Part shown: one piece after another, positions 44,027-53,307 of the stretch
Position numbering within the stretch: the first letter of the stretch is position 1
How the letters are laid out: each line of letters begins with the position of its first letter
Origin: Lachnospiraceae bacterium
GTDB taxonomy: Bacteria > Bacillota > Clostridia > Lachnospirales > Lachnospiraceae
Assembly: GCA_910574965.1 (NCBI GenBank)
Contig: CAJTDB010000024.1
Coordinates: 1,466 to 58,944 of the forward strand
Direction of reading: 5' to 3'
Length of the DNA: 57,479 nucleotides
Notes under the pieces: model-generated
The model's database searches: none
Told to the model about the DNA's origin: nothing
What the model saw: only the letters and a program-made list of their open reading frames with translations
Translations under genes and position numbers: made by a program

Positions 44027-45271
44027 ATGAAAGGTAACATTATCGTAGGTCAGTCCGGCGGACCGACTGCAGTAATCAACTCCTCTCTTGCAGGTGTGTT
44101 TTCAGCGGCAAAAGAGCTTGGAGTAAAGAAAATTTATGGTATGCATCATGGAATCCAGGGGTTCCTTGCAGAGGACATCGTGGATCTGTCTGAATATGTA
44201 AAAAATGATGCGGATGTTGAGATTCTGAAGAGAACCCCGTCTGCATTCCTTGGATCCTGCCGTTATAAACTGCCGAAGATCGAAGGAAATGAGGAAGTGT
44301 ATGACAAAATGTTCGAGATCATGGACAAGTATGAGATCGAATGTCTGTTCTATATCGGCGGCAATGATTCTATGGATACCATTAAGATGCTGTCAGATTA
44401 TGCAGCTAAAAAGGGTAAAAAGCAGCGTTTTATGGGCGTTCCGAAGACCATCGACAACGATTTGCCGATTACCGACCACTGCCCTGGCTATGGTTCCGCG
44501 GCAAAATATATCGCTGCTTCCTTAAAAGAGGTGATTCGCGACAACTCTTCCTTCGGTATCGAGAAACCTACTGTTCTGATTTGTGAAATCATGGGACGTC
44601 ATGCAGGCTGGCTGACGGCAGCAGCAGCGCTTTCTAGAGATGAGGATTGTGAAGGTCCGGATCTGATTTATCTGCCGGAGAAGACATTTGATTATGATGA
44701 TTTCCTTGCAAGAGTCAAAGATCTGTCCGTGAAGAAAAGCTCCGTTGTGATCGCGGTATCCGAGGGCGTGAAACTGGCAGACGGCCGTTTTGTATGCGAG
44801 CTGGGCGGCGGCGCAGATTTTGTAGATGCATTTGGACATAAGCAGTTGTCCGGATGTGCAGTGACGCTGGCAAACAAGATTGCAGCCGATACGGGTCTGA
44901 AAACTCGTGCCATTGAATTTTCCACTCTTCAGAGAGCTGGTACACACATCGCTTCTCTGAACGACATTAATGAGGCATTTAACGTAGGATATCTGGCATG
45001 TAAGGCAGCCGATGAAGGCAAGACCGGCATGATGATTACGATTGAAGTGACAAGAAGAAGCCCGTATGAGGTGACTTATGGTATTCATGACATCCATCAG
45101 ATTGCCAATGTGGAGAAGCCGGTTCCGGCAGAATGGATTTCTGAGGATGGAACAGATGTTCTTCAGGGATATGTAGATTATGCAAGACCGCTGATTCTCG
45201 GCGAGCTGACGCCGCTGATGGTAAATGGTGTGCCGAAGCATTTGGTATTAAAGAGAGATACTTATAGATAA
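44027..45271 (+). CDS. 6-phosphofructokinase, probably pyrophosphate-dependent
   Basis: A 414-residue phosphofructokinase. The N-terminal GQSGGPTAVIN loop, GGNDSMDT (Asp where ATP enzymes have Gly of GGDGS) and PKTIDNDLPITDH (Lys where ATP enzymes have Gly in PGTIDND) are the two diagnostic features of PPi-dependent PFK. MGRHAGWLT binds fructose 6-phosphate. It would phosphorylate fructose 6-phosphate reversibly with PPi, saving ATP. CTGGAGG precedes the start, following the hairpin leader. Confidence 0.9.
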   Translation: MKGNIIVGQSGGPTAVINSSLAGVFSAAKELGVKKIYGMHHGIQGFLAEDIVDLSEYVKNDADVEILKRTPSAFLGSCRYKLPKIEGNEEVYDKMFEIMDKYEIECLFYIGGNDSMDTIKMLSDYAAKKGKKQRFMGVPKTIDNDLPITDHCPGYGSAAKYIAASLKEVIRDNSSFGIEKPTVLICEIMGRHAGWLTAAAALSRDEDCEGPDLIYLPEKTFDYDDFLARVKDLSVKKSSVVIAVSEGVKLADGRFVCELGGGADFVDAFGHKQLSGCAVTLANKIAADTGLKTRAIEFSTLQRAGTHIASLNDINEAFNVGYLACKAADEGKTGMMITIEVTRRSPYEVTYGIHDIHQIANVEKPVPAEWISEDGTDVLQGYVDYARPLILGELTPLMVNGVPKHLVLKRDTYR

Positions 45272-45286
45272 TTTTTCAAAATATGT

Positions 45287-45320
45287 ACAGCCGGGGCAGC
45301 GTATCTGTCCCGGCTGTTTT
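45287..45320 (+). terminator. Intrinsic terminator after PFK
   Basis: A 13-bp stem with one G-U pair (45287-45299 with 45305-45317) has a five-base loop and TTTT at the 3' side. Confidence 0.88.
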
Positions 45321-45373
45321 ATATTCTCTGACAAATTTTACTTATGTGCGCCTGCGCATGATTTTTAGGAACT

Positions 45374-46207
45374 TTATGTCGTTTGCTGCGGCTTTGGATT
45401 CTTTTTCTTAGCATAGTCGCAAAGAAACGAAACGAATGCCAACATCAGTAATACGAAAACAGACAGCATATCCCAACTGTCAAGAACAGGCTCTGCAATC
45501 AATTTCGACAGCATTTTGTTGAGAGTAAACATAAATGGAATTACCAATAAAAAAATGATTCCAAGAGCAGCGAATTTCCTTGTTTTTCCGATACGGATAA
45601 AAATGGCGGTCAGGATCCACAGAAAAACGATGGAAGCTGCAGCCACAGCGGTGCCGACGGAAAATACTTCTTTTACCATTATAAAATTGCTTAGCAAAAA
45701 TAAATAGGGAACAATAAATATGCTCAGCGACAGTAAACTTATGATCATTCCCCTTTTTCCCAGTATTATACTTGGAAATAAAATACCCCATGCAAAAACA
45801 ATCGAACTGACCGGAATGAGTGACCATGTTAAACTGCCGGATACTGCAATATTGCAAATAAGACATACCATAATTCCGATTAAGAGTATTGCTGAAAAAA
45901 GAATAGAAATAATCATATTTTTTGTTCTGTTATTTTCATCTTTTCTTTTCAGCGCAATTAAATTTTCATCTGCCATTTTTTCATAGCTTTCCATGCTGAT
46001 TTCCTCTCCGCCTAACAGTTCATTTACTGTGATTCCCAGTATTTTACATAGTTCCAACATAATAGAGGAGTCGGGCATACTTTTTCCCGTTTCCCATTTG
46101 GATACTGCTCTGTCTGTAATGCCGAGCTTTTCTGCCAACTGGGCCTGAGTTAGTTTTTTCTCTTTACGGCATTTGGCAATGAATTTTCCAATTTTTATCT
46201 GGTTCAT
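45374..46207 (-). CDS. Membrane-anchored XRE family regulator
   Basis: A 277-residue protein from MNQIKIGKFIAKCRKEKKL, preceded by AAGGAG; the frame extends upstream without a site. Residues 5-60 form an XRE helix-turn-helix (LTQAQLAEKLGITDRAVSKWETGKSMPD, SIMLELCKILGITVNELL). Residues about 105-265 contain six or so transmembrane segments. This domain pair is common in Clostridia as a sensor-regulator with unknown signal. The adjacent divergent region to ppdK is its likely target, by inference. Confidence 0.85.
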   Translation of the reverse strand: MNQIKIGKFIAKCRKEKKLTQAQLAEKLGITDRAVSKWETGKSMPDSSIMLELCKILGITVNELLGGEEISMESYEKMADENLIALKRKDENNRTKNMIISILFSAILLIGIMVCLICNIAVSGSLTWSLIPVSSIVFAWGILFPSIILGKRGMIISLLSLSIFIVPYLFLLSNFIMVKEVFSVGTAVAAASIVFLWILTAIFIRIGKTRKFAALGIIFLLVIPFMFTLNKMLSKLIAEPVLDSWDMLSVFVLLMLAFVSFLCDYAKKKNPKPQQTT

Positions 46208-46564
46208 TTTGTTTTCTCCTTTTATACTGAATGATACGCCGGATGGTATGTGTTTTACACGAACCAACCGTTGAAGGGAGGAGATTCAACCGTTGGTTGA
46301 GAAGACTTTTTATGTCATTTTAGCATATTACTATGATTTTTTCTATCTTGCGCTTTTGCTATGGAATGATAGAAGGAATGGAAAAGTTGTATATAATAAA
46401 ACACTCAGCTATACATATTTCTGTAATCTGCTTTTGGCTTATTATTTGGACAGATGTTTAAAAGAAACAGAAACTATAGGAAGATATATAGAAAAAATCT
46501 GATAGTCAGGAAAATTAAACCATAACGAATTGTATAAATCGTACAAAAAAAACCGAAAAACCGG

Positions 46565-46592
46565 TTGACTTTTTTCTAAAATATGGTATGCT
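46565..46592 (+). promoter_or_regulatory. Promoter of ppdK
   Basis: TTGACT (46565-46570), a 16-base spacer and TATGCT (46587-46592). The upstream part of the 537-base gap (46208-46564) shows only a weak 69-codon frame and no clear gene. Confidence 0.6.
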
Positions 46593-46600
46593 ATTTATGT

Positions 46601-46639
46601 GCGCAGAGGAACCTACGGTTACACGATGCGCTTTTTTTT
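46601..46639 (+). terminator. Terminator-like element at the 5' end of the ppdK transcript
   Basis: A GCGCA/TGCGC stem (46601-46605 with 46627-46631) encloses a small AACC-TAC-GGTT hairpin and is followed by eight T. It starts close to the predicted transcription start. Confidence 0.45.
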
Positions 46640-46679
46640 CGCGAAAGATGAAGAGATCGATCATTTTTTGGGAAAAAGA

Positions 46680-46703
46680 CCAGAAGTATGGACATGCTTC
46701 TGG
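46680..46703 (+). other. Second hairpin in the ppdK leader
   Basis: A 10-bp stem with one G-U pair (46680-46689 with 46694-46703) and loop GGAC, 42 bases before the start codon. Confidence 0.45.
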
Positions 46704-46744
46704 AGAATTGGTTTTATTTTATCATATTGTTAGGAGGACATGTA

Positions 46745-49363
46745 ATGGCAAAATGGGTGTATCTTTTTAAAGAAGGAGATGCCAGCATGAGGAACCTGCT
46801 GGGTGGTAAAGGGGCAAACCTGGCAGAGATGACAAACCTCGGATTACCGATCCCGCAGGGATTTACTGTGACCACAGAGGCTTGTACGGATTATTATGAG
46901 AGCGGCGAGAGGATCTCTCACGAAGTGGAAGAGCAGATTATGGCGGCGCTGGTATTTCTGGAGGGGCTGCAGGGAAAGAAATTCGGTGATACAGAAGATC
47001 CGCTTCTGGTATCCGTCCGTTCCGGTGCAAGGGCTTCCATGCCAGGTATGATGGACACAATCCTGAACCTGGGTCTGAATGATGTGTCCGTAGAGGGATT
47101 TGCTAAGAAAACGGGAAATCCTAGATTTGCTTATGATTCCTACCGCCGGTTTATCCAGATGTATTCGGATGTCGTTATGGAAGTACCAAAGTCCTATTTT
47201 GAGAAAATCATCGATGAGTTGAAAGAGGCAAAGGGCGTTCATTTTGATACAGAGCTGACGGCAGAGGATTTGAAGGAGCTGATTGCCAGATTCAAAGCAG
47301 TTTATAAGGAAGCAAAGCAGGAAGATTTCCCGCAGGAGCCGAAAGAGCAGCTTATGGGAGCGGTGAAGGCAGTGTTCCGTTCCTGGGACAATCCCCGTGC
47401 CATCGTATACCGTCGTATGAACGATATTCCGGGCGACTGGGGAACGGCAGTCAATGTACAGGCCATGGTATTTGGAAACATGGGCGATACGTCCGGAACC
47501 GGTGTCGCATTTACCCGTAATCCGTCTACCGGAGAGAAGGGTATCTTTGGCGAGTACCTGATAAATGCTCAGGGCGAGGATGTGGTAGCAGGTGTCCGTA
47601 CGCCGCAGCCCATTACCAAACTGGCAGAGGATCTTCCGGAGTGCTACGCACAGTTTATGAAGATCGCAACAAAATTGGAAAACCACTACCGCGATATGCA
47701 GGATATGGAGTTCACAATTCAGGAGGGCCAGTTGTATTTCCTGCAGACCCGCAACGGCAAGAGAACCGCTCCGGCTGCTCTTCAGATTGCCTGCGACATG
47801 GTGGATGAGGGTATGATTACGAGAGAAGAGGCAGTGCTTCGGATCGAGGCGAAATCTCTGGATCAGTTGCTGCATCCAACCTTTGATACGGATGCTTTAA
47901 AGGCAGGAGAAGTAATTGGAGAAGCACTTCCGGCATCTCCGGGAGCTGCAGCAGGTAAAGTGTATTTTACTGCAGAAGATGCGAAAAATGCTCATGAAGG
48001 CGGGGAGAGAGTTATCCTTGTCCGTCTGGAGACTTCCCCGGAGGATATCGAGGGTATGCATGCGGCACAGGGTATTCTGACGGTTCGCGGCGGTATGACC
48101 AGCCATGCAGCAGTCGTTGCCCGCGGTATGGGTACTTGCTGTGTATCCGGCTGCGGAGAGATTAAGATTTCCGAAGAGGAAAAATGGTTTGAGCTGGGCG
48201 GCCATCATTTCGTGGAGGGAGATTACATTTCTCTAGATGGCACCACCGGCAAGATTTATAAAGGGGATATTCCTACGAAGGAAGCATCTATTACTGGCAA
48301 TTTCCAGCGGATCATGGGTTGGGCGGACAAGTTCCGTCGCCTGAGTGTGCGTACCAATGCAGATACGCCGGAAGATACGGCAAATGCAGTTCGTCTCGGT
48401 GCAGAGGGTATCGGTCTTTGTCGTACAGAACATATGTTCTTTAATCCAGAAAGGATTCCGAAGATCCGTAAGATGATCCTGTCTGACAATCAGGAGGCAA
48501 GGGAGGCGGCTCTCATGGAACTGCTTCCGTTCCAGAAGGAAGACTTCAAAGCAATGTATAAGGCGCTGAAGGGAAGACCGATGACGGTTCGTTATCTGGA
48601 TCCGCCTCTGCATGAGTTCGTTCCGACTGATGAAGCAGATATTGCTGCATTGGCAGCAGACATGGGACTGTCCGTACAGGATGTGAAGGCAAAATGTGAT
48701 GAGCTTCATGAGTTTAACCCCATGATGGGACATAGAGGCTGCCGTTTGGCTGTTACCTATCCGGAGATTGCGAAGATGCAGACTCGTGCAGTTATGGAAG
48801 CTGCCATCGAGGTAGAGAGAGAAGAAGGCTTTGATATCGTACCGGAGATCATGATTCCGCTGGTAGGCGAGCGCAAAGAGCTGAATTTTGTCAAGAAGAT
48901 CGTGGAGGAAACTGCAGAGCTTGTGAAGAAGGAAAAAGGAAGCGATATTCAGTACCGTATTGGTACGATGATCGAGATTCCGCGTGCAGCGCTGACCGCA
49001 GACGAGATCGCTAAAGAAGCAGAGTTCTTCTCCTTTGGTACTAATGACTTAACTCAGATGACTTTCGGTTTCTCCCGTGATGATTCTGGTAAATTCCTGG
49101 ATTCCTACTACAAGGCGAAGATCTATGAGTCGGATCCGTTCGCACGTCTGGACCAGACCGGTGTCGGCAAACTGGTGCAGATGGCAGCAGAGCTGGGCAG
49201 AAAGACCAGACCGGATATCAAGCTCGGCATTTGCGGTGAGCATGGCGGAGATCCGTCTTCTGTTGAGTTCTGTCATAAGGTAGGGCTGAACTATGTGTCC
49301 TGTTCTCCGTACCGAGTGCCGATTGCGCGTTTGGCGGCGGCTCAGGCGGCGATTAACAACTAG
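46745..49363 (+). CDS. ppdK: Pyruvate, phosphate dikinase
   Basis: An 872-residue enzyme from MAKWVYLFKEGDASM, with TAGGAGGA at 46731-46738; an earlier in-frame ATG is in the leader. The nucleotide-binding domain has LGGKGANLAEM and VSVRSGARASMPGMMDT. The phosphohistidine domain has GGMTSHAAVVARGMG near residue 455, and the PEP/pyruvate barrel has GLCRTEHMFF, GTNDLTQMTFGFSRDD and GICGEHGGDP. It converts PEP, AMP and PPi to pyruvate, ATP and Pi. With the PPi-type PFK nearby this suggests PPi-linked glycolysis. Confidence 0.97.
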   Translation: MAKWVYLFKEGDASMRNLLGGKGANLAEMTNLGLPIPQGFTVTTEACTDYYESGERISHEVEEQIMAALVFLEGLQGKKFGDTEDPLLVSVRSGARASMPGMMDTILNLGLNDVSVEGFAKKTGNPRFAYDSYRRFIQMYSDVVMEVPKSYFEKIIDELKEAKGVHFDTELTAEDLKELIARFKAVYKEAKQEDFPQEPKEQLMGAVKAVFRSWDNPRAIVYRRMNDIPGDWGTAVNVQAMVFGNMGDTSGTGVAFTRNPSTGEKGIFGEYLINAQGEDVVAGVRTPQPITKLAEDLPECYAQFMKIATKLENHYRDMQDMEFTIQEGQLYFLQTRNGKRTAPAALQIACDMVDEGMITREEAVLRIEAKSLDQLLHPTFDTDALKAGEVIGEALPASPGAAAGKVYFTAEDAKNAHEGGERVILVRLETSPEDIEGMHAAQGILTVRGGMTSHAAVVARGMGTCCVSGCGEIKISEEEKWFELGGHHFVEGDYISLDGTTGKIYKGDIPTKEASITGNFQRIMGWADKFRRLSVRTNADTPEDTANAVRLGAEGIGLCRTEHMFFNPERIPKIRKMILSDNQEAREAALMELLPFQKEDFKAMYKALKGRPMTVRYLDPPLHEFVPTDEADIAALAADMGLSVQDVKAKCDELHEFNPMMGHRGCRLAVTYPEIAKMQTRAVMEAAIEVEREEGFDIVPEIMIPLVGERKELNFVKKIVEETAELVKKEKGSDIQYRIGTMIEIPRAALTADEIAKEAEFFSFGTNDLTQMTFGFSRDDSGKFLDSYYKAKIYESDPFARLDQTGVGKLVQMAAELGRKTRPDIKLGICGEHGGDPSSVEFCHKVGLNYVSCSPYRVPIARLAAAQAAINN

Positions 49364-49380
49364 AGGAATTAGACAACCCT

Positions 49381-49499
49381 ATATTTACTTCTGTACCTTA
49401 ACGGTGTCAAGAGAGGATGTAAGGGCATTTATGGCTGAATGTCCAGAGTACACAAAGGCTAACAGATTTAAAGATATTGTGGTAAAAGTCTATATATAA
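49381..49499 (+). pseudogene. 3' remnant of an unidentified mobile-element gene
   Basis: An open stretch ending TKANRFKDIVVKVYI and a TAA has protein-like content but no start after the ppdK stop. It probably marks the left edge of the decayed element. I do not recognise the gene. Confidence 0.35.
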
Positions 49500-49505
49500 G
49501 TTCTG

Positions 49506-49535
49506 CAAGGGAAAGCAAAGTGCTTTCCCTTGTTT
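49506..49535 (+). terminator. Hairpin terminator at the left part of the element remnant
   Basis: A 12-bp perfect stem (49506-49517 with 49521-49532) has a three-base loop and is followed by TTTG. Confidence 0.65.
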
Positions 49536-49611
49536 GATGTTTGGGAATAGACCCTATTTCGGGGTTTGTTCCCTTTTTATATTCAATATCTTTAATGAAG
49601 GAGGTTCAGGT

Positions 49612-50130
49612 ATGAACAATACAGCGTTAAGAGCAGGGGCACAGAGCGCCAACAACACACACATGGTTTTTGCAAACGAGGAACATGAAAGATTCTATTA
49701 TGAAAAACTGGAACAGGCGAGGTATCAGGACGGCTATCACAAGGCTTTGATTTACGTTCTAGGTATTTCTGAGGACACGAGGAACCATTTCAGCCAGATT
49801 TACGATATGAAGTCCGGGTGCGTCAAAACAGAGTGTCTGCATCAGGGCTGGCAGACCAGCGGCAGTGTAAAGGTGGTAAGGCTTGCCTTTAACCTTTATA
49901 CGGACGGAATGCCGGGCGTTGATGACTATAAGCGCAAGGACGAGCAGATCGGAGAGTGCAGGGGGTATTCCGTAAGCGATATTTTCTGCTGCGGCTATTC
50001 ACTGTACTTCTGGCAGGGCATTCAGCTCCGTTACCCGGAATACTGCCGGAAACAGCGGTCTATCGAGGAAATCCTTGCAGAAATGGAGAGGAAACGTGCT
50101 GAAAATTCGACTGATGGGAACGAAGAATGA
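49612..50130 (+). CDS. DUF6075-like protein of conjugative elements
   Basis: A 172-residue protein from MNNTALRAGAQSANN, preceded by AAGGAGG (49598-49604). The segment FANEEHERFYYEKLEQARYQDGYHKALIYVLGI is typical of a small protein of Tn916/Tn1549-like elements that I recall as DUF6075. No catalytic motif is seen. It overlaps the next small gene. Confidence 0.65.
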   Translation: MNNTALRAGAQSANNTHMVFANEEHERFYYEKLEQARYQDGYHKALIYVLGISEDTRNHFSQIYDMKSGCVKTECLHQGWQTSGSVKVVRLAFNLYTDGMPGVDDYKRKDEQIGECRGYSVSDIFCCGYSLYFWQGIQLRYPEYCRKQRSIEEILAEMERKRAENSTDGNEE

Positions 50131-50275
50131 TATTAAGTGGTTCGAGAGGATTCTGCAAAGACAGCCCAAAGTGGCTGTGACGGAAGTTTCCGAACTGTAC
50201 CGGAACAAAGGTACGAACAGGTATTACCGGGCTTATGTGGAAGTGCAGAAAGCCAACATCAAAGAAAAATTATAG
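50096..50275 (+). CDS. DUF3970-like small protein
   Basis: A 59-residue protein with a GTG start after GGAGAGGA; an ATG at 50075 is also in frame. KIRLMGTKNDIKWFERIL and NKGTNRYYRAYVEV match the DUF3970 pattern common in integrative elements. It overlaps the DUF6075-like gene by 35 bases. The function is unknown. Confidence 0.65.
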   Translation: MLKIRLMGTKNDIKWFERILQRQPKVAVTEVSELYRNKGTNRYYRAYVEVQKANIKEKL

Positions 50276-50467
50276 CCTCCTTAAATTCTGGCAGGAGACG
50301 AAAAAAGGGAGGATGTGACGTAAATGTACATTCTCTCTTGGAAATGATATGCGATTGTATGTTTATCTGCCATTTGAGAGGCTGCTTATCCGAGAGCCAT
50401 CCCGCCGCAAACCCGCATGAATACTGGATTTTTGCTTGTTTGCCTATACCTTTCCTAAACAATCAAT
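50276..50467 (+). other. Decayed gene fragments, no intact gene
   Basis: An open stretch ending YLPFERLLIREPSRRKPA (stop at 50418-50420) and a GGGAGG site remain, but no complete ORF. I see nothing else. Confidence 0.4.
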
Positions 50468-51656
50468 GTTCAATGAATACTATGCAAAGGACATCAGCAA
50501 GAAAATCAAGTCCACATTTAAGGCAAAAGGTGAAAGCGGAAAGCACGTTGCGAGCAGTCCGCCTTATGGTTATCTGAAAGACAGCGAGGATAAAAACAAA
50601 TGGGTGATTGATGAAGTGGCAGCACCTATTGTCAGGCGGATATTCCGAATGACATTAGAGGGTTACGGTCCATATCAGATTGCGGCACAGCTATCCAGTG
50701 AACATATCCCCGTACCTGCCTACCACCAAGCGCAGTTGGGCGTGGGATTGTGGCAGAACAGGGAAATTAAAAACCCTTACAAATGGGGAAGTTCCACCAT
50801 AGCACATATATTACAGAAACATGAATATTTAGGGCATACGGTAAACTTCAAGACACGCAAGCATTTTAAGGACAAAAAGAGCCATTATGTAGATAAAGAC
50901 CAGTGGTTAATCTTTGAGGACACCCACGAGCCGATTATCGACCAAGAAACTTTTGACAATGTACAGCGTATCAGAGGGCAGGTAAGACGCTACCCTGACG
51001 GTTGGGGCGAAGCGCACCCACTCACAGGACTAATGTATTGTGCTGATTGTGGCGGTAAAATGTATGTTCACAGGGTAAATAACGGAAAGCGTGTTCCCAT
51101 GTATGTATGTGGAAATTATGCGAAACAGCCAGTCGGAACATTGTGCAGGTCAGCACACCGCATCAAAGCGGATCATGTCATAGAGATAGTGGCAAAGACC
51201 ATAAAAGAGGTTATCCAATATGCCAGCCTTGATAAAGGACGTTTTGCGGAGGAAATTCAGTCACATATTGAGGAAAGGCAGATCGTAGACTTTACGGAAC
51301 AGAAGAAACGTATGGCGGTATGTGAAAAACGTATCGGGGAACTGGAAATGCTGATTGCAAAGATTTATGAGGATAACGCATTGGGGAAACTGTCAGACAA
51401 GCGTTATACCATGCTCTACAATCAATACGAGGGCGAGCAGGAACAGTTGCAGGACGAGGTAAACAGCTACAAGGCGGAGCAGACACAGTATGAGAAAGAC
51501 CGCAAATCTGCCGCACGTTTTCTGAAACTGGTTGAGAGGTACAGTAACGCAGAGAAAATGACAGCAATCGGCGTAGGCGTTGGCGTATGGGGCGTTATCA
51601 ATCTGCTCGAAGGATATGGGAATGATAATCCGGGTGCGAATGCTCATGTACGGTAA
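50468..51656 (+). pseudogene. Serine recombinase remnant lacking the catalytic domain, fused to a Maff2 fragment
   Basis: The frame starts inside a large serine recombinase (MFNEYYAKDISKKIKSTFKAKGESG). The recombinase domain (SSPPYGYLKD ... GSSTIAHILQKHEYLGHTVN), zinc ribbon (MYCADCGGKM ... C...C) and coiled coil are present. The N-terminal resolvase domain with the catalytic Ser, about 150 residues, is missing. After KLVERYSNAEKM it switches to VGVGVWGVINLLEGYGNDNPGA, which belongs to Maff2-type membrane proteins of conjugative elements. Both ends are therefore deletion junctions. It cannot catalyse recombination. Confidence 0.8.
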
Positions 51657-51742
51657 AGAAGCAAGCAACCGAAAACAAGAGATAGACCGCCAGCACCACA
51701 CTATTCCGAACCAAAGAAACCAAAGACCAAAAGACAAGCATT

Positions 51743-52177
51743 GTGGAAAAATCCAAAAGTTTAGATTTTTCCACAAATCCAAACTTATATAAAATCCAAA
51801 CTTTTCTGAAAACGGCTTGATAACAGGGGATTCTTGCCGGAAAAAGTTTGGATTTCATTTCACAAAGCGCAATACTCTAATTATGACAAAATGAGTAAAA
51901 TATTGCTATTTAGCTCTGTTTCAATCAATTTATTTTCATTTTTGACAAGAGAAGGGCAAAACAAAACCCAAACTTTTCTATCAGAAAATGCCTTGAATAA
52001 AGGAGTTACAAAAGAAAGTTTGGATTTCTCCTAAGTTTGGATTTGTGGAAATGTGCATAACAGGCTATGGAATCATGGATAACTCTATTCACAGCACATG
52101 GAAAAGCTAAAGTGCAGCTTTCCCACGTCCTGCAAACAGAGTTACCCACAATTCCATGAGACAGCCAGTTATACACA
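51743..52177. repeat. Iteron-like array with DnaA-box-like sites (gene-free 51657-52209)
   Basis: AAGTTTGGATTT occurs exactly at 51844, 52016 and 52033 on the plus strand and at 51775 and 51792 on the minus strand. One-mismatch copies are at 51757 and 51963. The region also has an 11-bp perfect inverted repeat (51743-51753 with 51764-51774) and DnaA-box-like TTACCCACA (52142) and TTATACACA (52169). It resembles a replication or partition origin of a mobile element. Confidence 0.6.
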
Positions 52178-52209
52178 TTCCCACAATGCCGATGACGACG
52201 GAATCCCTC

Positions 52210-53178
52210 TCATTCATTCATACTTGTTTCCAAACTGCAATAATGCTGATGTAATTCATATATTTTTTGCTGCATTAGTTTTATTAGCTCCAATGGTGCT
52301 AACACAGTGGCGTTGTTCCCAAATGGCAATATATAATCGGCAACCCATTCTAAAGCTGCATGATTTATTTCCATGTCGATTATCCCGCCGCCCGTTGGAA
52401 ATGTTATTAATCCGCTTGCAAGTAAACATTCACTTTCACAGCGTTTAACGCCTATATCCGTTAGTTGGATTTTCATATGGTAATCATTCCTAACATCTGT
52501 TTTTTCAAGATATTCTTGAATAGACGTAGGAATAGGGTATTTCCCTTTTGGATAGGGCTTTTCCTCTATGATTTCTTTAATACGGTCAACCCGGAATACT
52601 CTGATTTGATTTGCCGTTGTACAATAGGCGGGGCAATACCAAAGTCCATTCATAGCATATAAGCCGATAGGTATAATTGTGCGTGTACTTTCAGAATATG
52701 TTGACGAATACCGTATTGTTGCGGCATGACGGTTTATCACAACAAGGAACATTGATTTAAGTAATGGCGAATCGCAATGTCTGTCTGGAATCCAAAATAC
52801 TACCTTGTTTTGAATCTGCGTAATACTGTTTTGTACATCTAATGGCAGACAATTCAAAAATTTTTTTAGGACGGATATGGTTTCCTGTTCAAACGGCAAG
52901 TCACGGTGATATTGCAAGGCTTGACAGGCAAAGAAAATAGCTTTTGCTTCGCTTTCTGAAAAAGCAATAGGCGGCAAAATGCGTTCTTTTAAGATATGAT
53001 ACCCACCCGCCGCACCGACTTCGGAGTAAAGAGGGAAGCCCGCCTGCTCCAATTCCCGCAAGTCACGCAGTATGGTTCTTTTTGATACCGAAAATTCATT
53101 TGCCAATTCGCCTACTGTAAAATCCTTTTTTGCATTTATTGTTATCATCATTTCAATAAGCCGTTCTGCCTTTGACAT
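52210..53178 (-). CDS. YafY-type regulator with HTH and WYL domains
   Basis: A 322-residue protein. The N-terminal HTH_11 reads KDFTVGELANEFSVSKRTILRDLRELEQAGFPLYSEVGAAGGY. A WYL domain follows around residues 150-240 (RYSSTYSESTRTIIPIGLYAMNGLWYCPAYC), with a C-terminal extension. WYL regulators sense nucleotides or DNA damage products in several systems. AAAGGAG supports the start. It is divergent from the sigma factor gene. Confidence 0.87.
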   Translation of the reverse strand: MSKAERLIEMMITINAKKDFTVGELANEFSVSKRTILRDLRELEQAGFPLYSEVGAAGGYHILKERILPPIAFSESEAKAIFFACQALQYHRDLPFEQETISVLKKFLNCLPLDVQNSITQIQNKVVFWIPDRHCDSPLLKSMFLVVINRHAATIRYSSTYSESTRTIIPIGLYAMNGLWYCPAYCTTANQIRVFRVDRIKEIIEEKPYPKGKYPIPTSIQEYLEKTDVRNDYHMKIQLTDIGVKRCESECLLASGLITFPTGGGIIDMEINHAALEWVADYILPFGNNATVLAPLELIKLMQQKIYELHQHYCSLETSMNE

Positions 53179-53307
53179 TTTTGAACTCCTTTCCGAATAG
53201 TGGCAGCCCTTGTCACTATTCTATGATAAACTATTTATGTTTCAAATTCAATATGGCATTAAAACGAAACCATGCACGCCTCATGTGGGAGAAAGGGGGA
53301 ATCATTC

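Noticed and set aside
46293-46502. 69-codon ORF in front of ppdK
   Set aside because: TTG start without RBS in AT-rich DNA, Tyr/Leu-rich content; probably chance.
51743-52177. CRISPR array
   Set aside because: The repeats are 12 bases, occur in both orientations and are irregularly spaced, and no cas genes are near. No other part of the window shows CRISPR-like spacing.
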